Shown: positions 56,733 through 64,000 of the stretch, in pieces | How positions within the stretch are numbered: the stretch's first letter is position 1 | Layout of the letters: each line of letters opens with the position of its first letter | Origin: Salminus brasiliensis | Taxonomy: Eukaryota; Chordata; Actinopteri; Characiformes; Bryconidae | Direction: 5' to 3' | Length of the DNA stretch: 64,000 nucleotides | Assembly: GCF_030463535.1 (NCBI RefSeq) | Contig: NC_132900.1 | Location: 28,185,956-28,249,955 of the forward strand | Notes under the pieces: generated by a model | Told to the model about the DNA's origin: nothing | What the model saw: the letters and a program-made list of their open reading frames with translations, nothing else | Database searches by the model: none | Position numbers and translations under genes: made by a program

Positions 56733-58616
56733 ATCAGCGGGCCCACATGGACAAATCACTCACAGACATCTCGCTACACACTCCTCTGACAATACACCAG
56801 CGATACATATTCAGGCACATGTCAAGATGTGTTTACAGCAGACTAAGTCAAGTGCTGGAGAATGAAAAAGTTGATCGGCACGTAGGAGGAGGCATCAAAA
56901 CCAGGCAAGCGCTCTGTTCTCTCGCAGCAACGCAGTAAATCTTTCAAAGATTATCTTCTTCCCAAAATGTCTAACCGTAAAACATCCAGGCATGCTGGGC
57001 GAAAAATCCAATTTATAGTTATATCCTTAAACCGGTGTTTAGTGGCTAAATTCTCTTTCTTTAAGTTTGTACTGGAGCTACGTGGCTAACGTAGCTAGCC
57101 TACAAGCAATGGAAAGTCCACTTATTAGATGGACACTAAAGATGTCTCTGCTGATAAACTATCAAACTATATAACCTTTAAAAGATAAGCTAATTTATAA
57201 ATGAATGCTAACGCTCCTTCTTAACAACTAACCATTAGTTAGCCCAGAGCTGGACACCAAACATGGCTGATCAACTAGAGGGAAACGATTTTTTTGAAAC
57301 CTTTAATTTAATACATTAATTAAAAAAAACGCTAATGCTGTCCGAACTTTCCCTGGGTGTCCGAGTCGCTCGCTGTCTTCAAAACGCGGACAGAAGATCC
57401 ACCTCTTCTGAGAGTACTTGGGCGAGGTGTAGAGCCTAGTGGACTCCACACTGACCACTGTATTTAGTAGTACCTAAGCTTTCAGAGATCTTTTGGGTCT
57501 TAGCAGATACAAACTAGCTAACCCATTCACATTAAACCACTATAAAACACTATATTCAAAAATACATGTTTTACATATCTGCTAGCTGCTGATAGCTGAA
57601 TGCTAACCTAGCAAGTTGGCATTTTACGGATGAGGTCATGCTAACCGGTCTCGCTGAACTGCATTCATTGTTAGCCACAATAGTATTTTTGGTCAGACCA
57701 GAAGAGCATTGCATGTTGTATCAGGTATCAAAGCAGTGGGAGCTGGAGAACAGGGTGGGACGGGCTGGAGGAGAAAAAGCCCTAGTTTGTTATTCTGTTC
57801 TCTCTCTCTCTCTTTCTCGTCCGTCATTTGTTCATTACGGCATGTCCAGGGGTCAGAAGCCCCTCCCTGCCTCATCCTTGATGTCGCCATGCTCTAATTA
57901 TCATAAAACGGAGCAGAGTAATCGGTCACTGTAAATATCACAGGGTCCCCTGACAGACCTTGCTTCTGCAATGACTCATTCCTACGAGCACAGGATCTGT
58001 TTTATTAAATCAAAAACATCATAGAGGAAATATTCAAACATCTGGTCTATAAACGAGGGCTTTGCCACAGTAAAGGAGGCAGAAAGAAAGGGGGTTTCAT
58101 GTCCCTAACTATTCCGCTTTGCCCTCTCTCTCCCCTCCCCGAGTTTGGGGGAGAACCACTGATGATGCAGAAAGCAGAAAGGGTCTGGAGAAGCATTCTG
58201 AGAGTCGGATCACTCCGTGGCCCGGCCTGGGCCCACATGCTCTCAAATTAACTCCACGCACACACACACACATACACACACACACACACAAATGCTAGCG
58301 AATTACAAAACTCAAAATGAGCAAATGAAACAGGCAGAGCAAGGAGGAGAGGAATAATTATTTTTATAATTATTAGTTACACTGATATTAATGATATTCT
58401 CATACTCATGTAACGATGCCATCCTACCATCTCTTAAAGTGATATTTTGGACAAAGATCTAAAGTTAAAGAGACACTTTGACCAAATATAAATTTTTTAC
58501 AACCTCTTCACCTATTAAAACCATGGCTACTTGCTGCCTACAGTGGTGGTGCAGTGGGTGGAGTAAGATTTTACAGTGTAAAGCCTAGGACTCCATTCTG
58601 ATGGCAAATCTTAAAA
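54481..58616. other. No gene seen; scattered simple repeats
   Basis: (CA)n tracts lie at 56,692-56,730 and 58,258-58,289. About 55,700-55,960 contains a 'gcattgtgggataa' motif common at the edges of fish non-autonomous elements, but no partner end was found. No exon could be supported. Confidence 0.35.
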
Positions 58617-58793
58617 GGTGACCATTACAAATGTTCAACTGCTATGAATCAGGAGAGAGAGGGTGGTTAGCATTACCTTAGTTAGCAGCATAACAACCGC
58701 CTCACCACAGAACCAGTTCAATCTGTGTGACTGAAAGCCCACTTATAAACGTCTAGACGAGAAAGGCTCTAGCGACTGGTGGCTGACGATCGA
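58617..58793 (+). repeat. Dispersed repeat, copy 2
   Basis: Sister of 49,905-50,080. It is immediately followed at 58,794 by a family A element. Confidence 0.75.
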
Positions 58794-59130
58794 CGTTACT
58801 AACACCCACTGCTGACACAGATGTGCACATGCATAAATACAGCTTGTCTAGTTCCTGTAGAGAAGTATTACCAATAGAATATGACTCTCTAGAGCAGATG
58901 TTGGCCAGACATGGACTAGAGGGGTATAAAGCCCCCAGCATTGAGCTGTGGAGCAGTGGAACCGTGGCCTCTGAGATGATGGACGGTGCTCCATCCAATA
59001 CTTTTGGAGGTGGAGTAATGATCATCAAACTGATCATCAAACCCCCCTGCCGTTTTTGTCGCTGAATGCAATCAAATCCTCTCAGCACTGCTTGAAAATC
59101 TAGTACTAAGCCTTGCTTCAAACCATGCCA
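58794..59130 (+). mobile_element. Family A non-autonomous element lacking its left terminus
   Basis: It begins abruptly at aacacccactgctgacacag and continues 'tagagaagtattaccaatag', 'ctagaggggtataaagcccc', 'gatggacggtgctccatcca' and 'gaatgcaatcaaatcctctc'. It abuts the repeat ending at 58,793. Confidence 0.65.
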
Positions 59131-59979
59131 AGTTGTTAAGTAATCTTATATAAACTTACTAATGTGGTTTCAGACATAGTAATCCAGAAAAATGGACAGA
59201 AATACACTGCAGAATCAAAACACGCTTGACAAGTGTATTTGGTAACTCTTGGCTGCCAAGCTAAGCATACAGCGGGGTTTTACAGAGGGGATGACAACAC
59301 ACCCAGGCCCCCTCCACCCATTTATTAAGCCAGAACAGCCATGTGCACCAAGCTCATTATTCAAGGCCCTCATTGGTCTTACAGAGACCTAATCTCCAGC
59401 ACTGAAGGCTAATCTGCAGGTTGGGCTGCAACTGTGCTTGGACAGACATGTTGTTGATCCAGGGCTCCAGGGCTCCTGTGATCATGAGCTCAATGTGGCT
59501 AAATGCTACAGCTAACACTGCCATCCCACCTTACTGGAATCTGTGGCGGCCAGTAAACATCTTGAATAAACCTACTCTCACTCTCACACATTGAATTTCA
59601 TGGACATCGTGCCATAGCAATGATGGTGACAATTAGCTATCTAGCATTACTTTAATATATATAAAAACGATCAGGCCCATCACCTGCTGAAAATAATCCT
59701 ATTATAGCTTGACATCAAAGACAGCAAGCAGCTTATGATGCAGCGCAGTGCAGTGACGACCTCCTGAAAGGAAGAAGTGACCTCACTGGATTCATTTGGG
59801 CACAAAGGAAATAGCTGCCCACTGACTTCCTGTACTCTCCTTTCTGTTCTCTTATACAGGAAGCCAGTGCAGGGACAAAGATGTCTATATTGACCATGAA
59901 GGCGCAGAGTGTGTCCAAGTGTAGTGGTCTACGGCAACTGGTCTAAATACAGTGCAGTACTGACTTAGAGTTTTGCTTT

Positions 59980-60400
59980 ATAGAATTCCAACAAATTGGA
60001 CCAACATGGTCCAATACTGTGGATAATACTGTGTAGGTCTACGTTGTGCCAGCTCAGACCCATCGAGACATCAAGACCTCTGAAGGTGTCCTGTGGCATC
60101 TGGCACCAAGACATTAGCAGAAGATGCTTCAAGTCCTGTAAGTTGTGAGGTGGGGCCTCCATGGATTGCATTCGCAACTGCATCCAGTTCACCGGTTGTC
60201 CTTCCTTGCAGCACTTTTGGTAGGTACTGACCACTGCATACTGGGAACACCCCACAATACCTTCCTGATGTTTAAGAGATGCTGTAAACCACCACATATT
60301 GGTTCTTGGACATCGGAATGGCTAAGATTCTTACGCATGTCCATACTGAGAAGTGACTGTTCACTTGCTGACTAAAAAGAATATTCCACCCCACAGTGTA
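59980..60400 (-). pseudogene. Deletion derivative of the CCATAACATTA-type Tc1-like element
   Basis: Landmarks on the + strand are gtgtaggtctacgttgtgcc, 'acctctgaaggtgtcctgtg', 'ctggcaccaagacattagca', 'gtcctgtaagttgtgaggtg' and 'ggtaggtactgaccactgca'. On the - strand it retains a transposase N-terminal piece (YAVVSTYQKCCKEGQPVN). The middle of the element is deleted. Confidence 0.65.
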
Positions 60401-61180
60401 ATGCAATCTCAGGCAATGCTTAATCGTGTCTGGGAGGTGGTTCTGCCCACTCAGCTGATTATCACTGTGTGAACTTGAAAAAGAAAAAGAAGGAACAGAG
60501 TTGAATGGAAACATTAAGCTGTAACTACACCAAGGCCCAAATCCCTACCGCACGGCTATTGTGCTACACATTCCAAGGCCAAAAAGCTCCTTAGCCCCAG
60601 GCTCTGATCCCCCACCCAGCTATAGGACCTTATGATGGAGCGCTCCACGTGCCCTTGAGAGAGCACTCTTCATCTTGCTCCAGCGGGAGGGCATGCGGGG
60701 TCTTGTTTACTTTGTCCTCCCCACATGAGAAGGGCGCCCATCCCCCTCTCTGAACCAGCCCGATGTTACATCTCACTAAGCAACCCGGCGGCACCATATG
60801 GCGAAAATGCTAATATTGAGATTACACTCCTACATGCGTTATGCTTTTCGGTATATTAAAAACACTTTAGGCTCAGTCTCAGGAAGCAGCCTCAAACCAT
60901 GTGCATGAATAATCATGCCGATAAACTTTATTCTTCATTAATGCAATTGTTACTTATATGTATGTATTTTATTGCTTTTTTAATTATTACAAAAAAGTCT
61001 GCATCACTTCTAATTGCTGAATCCCTTAACCCAGCGTGGAACACTGGGTTCAGAGCGCAGGGTCAGCCATGCTACGGTGCTCCAGGAGCCGAGAGGGTTG
61101 AGTGCCTTACTCCAGGGCCCGACAGACAAACTTCAATAGCCATCATTGGGCCAGATTCTTTAAACATGGAGGTAATGAAG
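60401..61180. other. No gene seen; SINE-like fragment
   Basis: About 61,010-61,150 carries the 'tgctccaggagccgagaggg' and 'ttgagtgccttactccaggg' block seen in tRNA-type fish SINEs. Nothing else could be supported. Confidence 0.35.
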
Positions 61181-61185
61181 CTTCA

Positions 61186-61678
61186 CTATATGGACAAAAA
61201 TATCAAGACCTGCTTATTCACTGTGTCTTCTGAAATCAATGGTATTAAAGGTGAGTTTATTCTATTTTTGTTGGAATAACTGTCTCTACTGTCCAGGGCA
61301 GTAGGCTTTTTACCAGATTTTGGAGCATTGCTGTGAGGATTTAACTGCAATCAGCAACAGTGTGTTGAAAGTGTTGTGAGGTCAGGATGTTGGACCATCA
61401 CCACCCCACCTCTTCCCCAACTTCCCGCTCATCCTCATCAAAAGTACTGGAACGAGCACCATCCATCATTCCACAGAACACAGCTCCACAGCTCAACGCT
61501 GGGGGGCTTTATACCCCCCTAGCCCACACCTGGAGTCCTATTCTATTGGCAGTACTTCTCTACAGACACTAGACAAGCTGTGTGCTTGTGTGCATTTGCA
61601 CAGCTGTGCAATTAGGTGCAATCTAAAAAAGCTGAATGCATTCATTAGAAGGAGTGTCCACAAACATTTGGACATTTA
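61186..61678 (-). mobile_element. Family A non-autonomous element, near full length
   Basis: The left edge is cactatatggacaaaaatat. Inside, in the reverse orientation, are 'actgtctctactgtccaggg', 'catcctcatcaaaagtactg', 'gggctttatacccccctagc' and 'cctattctattggcagtact'. The right edge is 'gtccacaaacatttggacat'. It holds the single ancestral unit of the minisatellite at 9,976-10,409. Confidence 0.75.
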
Positions 61679-64000
61679 GAAAATAAAAGAAACTGAAAAT
61701 GAATGAAAGATTATGGGGCTCCCAATACTATTGTTCAGGCAAGTGTATGAAAAGAAGGATGTATACTTTATTTTCCAGTGTCCCTTAAAATGATGATAAA
61801 ATGTCAGCATTTGCTGTGAATAGGAAAGTCGCTCCTCATTGTGAGCGTGACACAAACAGCTATGAAGCAACAGGGTCAGTAAAGCCGCAGTAGATATACA
61901 CCTCAATAAAAGGGACTCTAGCATAAATTGTAGAAAACAACTATAATTTGCTGCATTTCAGGATAAACATTCCTGAAAGAAACTTGCTTGATGTACCTTA
62001 CAATTTTCTCATGGGAAATGCAGTTGAGAAATCAGTTAGAGTCCTGGCTTCCGAAACCTGCCTGTCTGCAGCATCGTCACTATCCACTCACAGCTTTGGG
62101 ATGCCTAGAGCTCACTGGAAAGAAAAACAGTGTGGTTGAGTGTGGGCCCCTCTTTAAATGCAATGTTCTGGCAAGCGTCTCCAGACATCAAAAGCTTGTT
62201 GCCTTTATAAAACCTCCATCAGGAATCACTGCAGCCAACCAGCTAGTTTTGCTGAAGTTGTGCTTCAACAAAAGAGCTTTCAACCTGGAATAATACTCCA
62301 ACACTCCTATCACTAAAATGTACTTTTGGTCCCTAAAAGAACCTTATTTGAAAAAGAGATAAGATGAGATATAAGAGTGAAGAACCTTTTAATAGGTCTA
62401 AAGAACCTTCACATAATGTAAAGGTTTTATAGCGATGTACCAATACAAGGGTTCCTCCTTGAACCTTTACATTATGTGGAAGTAGAGGTGAGCAATATGA
62501 TGATATTTTATCGAAACTGTAATAGATTTTGTTGCTGTAATATACACAATATAATTTTATATATATCTATGTATATCGTCAGAATGGTCAGTCGAAAAGA
62601 ATGACACATTTCATTACAGAGAGTATAATTGGCACCGTTTCATTAGATGCAGTGCAGCAGAATATAAATTACTGTGCTCAGTACGTGAGAAGAGTATCTG
62701 AACAGCAGTTTTGAGAATCTGCCACTACGAACTTCCCCTATGTGGAAGTTCTTTTAACCTTAAGGGGCTGATGTCACAGACTTCCCATCTAAATAAACGT
62801 TTCAGTAGGACCTGATAATGTTCTTCAAGTAGTTAATAAGTAGGAATATCCCCATCTGATATGGGGGGCCGGTATCAGCTATTTTAATCCCAATCCGGTT
62901 CCGAGTCAGTTCCAGTGTTCAAAGTGCCATCTGGTGTCCTCAAGGTGCCATTAACTGACATTATTGCTCAGCCGGCAACAGTAAGGACGTTCTCAGAATG
63001 TAAATAAAAGAGTTTGGAGTCTATATAAAGGATAATATATAATATATAGCGGAACATAAAAACAGTGCTGGTCAAAAAACAAGAAAAAGGTGTGTAGTTC
63101 TCCTGCTAGTAAAAATACAGTATTCCAGCAATAGTTTTGATTCTAGTCACCTGCAAAATTTAAGATAAAAAAGTGGTGGGAGTGAGGGCAAAAATCTACT
63201 AGGCTTGGGAATAATGTCTGTTATTGATACCTCTGAGGATGTCAGAGCACAGTGGTAAAAACAAAGGTTCGGAACTGGATAAGGTTTAAAATAGCCAAGA
63301 CCCAATCCATTTAAATAGACCTGGATCAGCCCCAATCTTGATCCACTGGATTACATTGGGACGTTCCTACAAGAAATAAAGCACTGTTTACACTTCAAAT
63401 AAACTTCAGCCTTCAAACAGCAAGAATATTAATAACTCATCATCATCCATTTCCTGCAAAGTTTGCAGCCCCCATCCTGTTTCACAGTCCTATCTCTCTT
63501 TGTCAAGGACCAAGGACACCCAGAAACACCGAGAATTTCTCAAAGCAGAGAAAGCAATACCTCCTCAAACAGCCATAGGCTAAAAATCTTGGTCCAGACC
63601 AGAATATTAATATTAATAAGAACCAACGGCAGTATAAGAAAGTTAATTCTCAGAAGGCAACCTAGACGTTCCTACACTGTTCCAGAGCAGGCAATTCTCA
63701 CCTCAGCTTTAGCCAGCTCTTCCACCTGTTTCCTCTCGGAAGCCGCAGAGATTTGTTAACTTGTCACAATGGGTCAGGCGACAGCTTCCACCTGAAAACC
63801 CACGCCCGGAGGAAAGCGGAACACAGGGCCGAGTCCATCCAAAGTGTGGTTGGTTTAAACAGGCAAAAGCAGTGTCAGGAGGCGCTGTAACACAAACACC
63901 TGCTGAACGTTTCCCTTTGAAAACAGCTTGGTTTCCTTCTGCAGCTGGACGGCTTTCAACACTCCTGGTGTACAGACTGAATGGAGAGACAAGGAAAATC
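61679..64000. other. No gene seen; two small elements
   Basis: A fragment of the ATATTGCCC-type element lies at about 62,484-62,600 (gaggtgagcaatatgatgat, then 'attttatcga'). An element at 62,840-63,370 has termini GTAGGAATATCCC and the inverse GGGACGTTCCTAC, with interior 'gatatggggggccggtatca' typical of fish hAT-like non-autonomous elements. The remainder shows no exon. Confidence 0.45.

Overview
This window is nuclear DNA from a ray-finned (teleost) fish. Three protein-coding genes have vertebrate exon-intron structure with GT-AG introns. The DNA between them is full of fish-type repeats: Tc1-like transposons and their deletion derivatives, small non-autonomous elements, tRNA-derived SINEs, and long (TA)n and (CA)n tracts. 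The species cannot be named; an otophysan such as a characiform would fit, but that is a guess.

Layout: 1-9.2 kb has no recognised gene and holds repeats, among them a 406-bp tandem duplication. From 9,265 to 23,684 on the + strand lies a 21-exon gene whose spliced frame is open for 877 codons. Its product joins a TSG101-type UEV domain, an RRM/NID-like domain (as in NMI/IFP35 and PARP10/14), and a RING-IBR-RING2 plus C-terminal region closely resembling the catalytic half of HOIP/RNF31, the linear-ubiquitin ligase. This architecture is the most unusual thing in the window. From 29,586 down to 25,133 on the - strand lies a complete 8-coding-exon inositol monophosphatase (impa1). The two genes converge, and their candidate poly(A) signals sit within 15 bp of each other near 24.87 kb.

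From 41,788 down to 38,473 on the - strand are the last two coding exons of fbxl7, the F-box/LRR receptor of an SCF ubiquitin ligase. Its first coding exon was not found, so 41.8-64 kb is probably mostly first intron of fbxl7. That stretch has no convincing exon and many repeats. A nearly complete but broken Tc1-like transposon with TA target sites lies about 1 kb downstream of the fbxl7 stop codon.

Two of the three genes act in ubiquitin signalling: a RING-type ligase with a built-in ubiquitin or motif reader, and an F-box receptor. The third works in inositol recycling. Nothing suggests a shared pathway beyond chance adjacency. Exon coordinates were derived by hand from splice consensus, phase continuity and family similarity, so single-base errors are possible. 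Repeat boundaries are approximate unless the terminal motif is stated.
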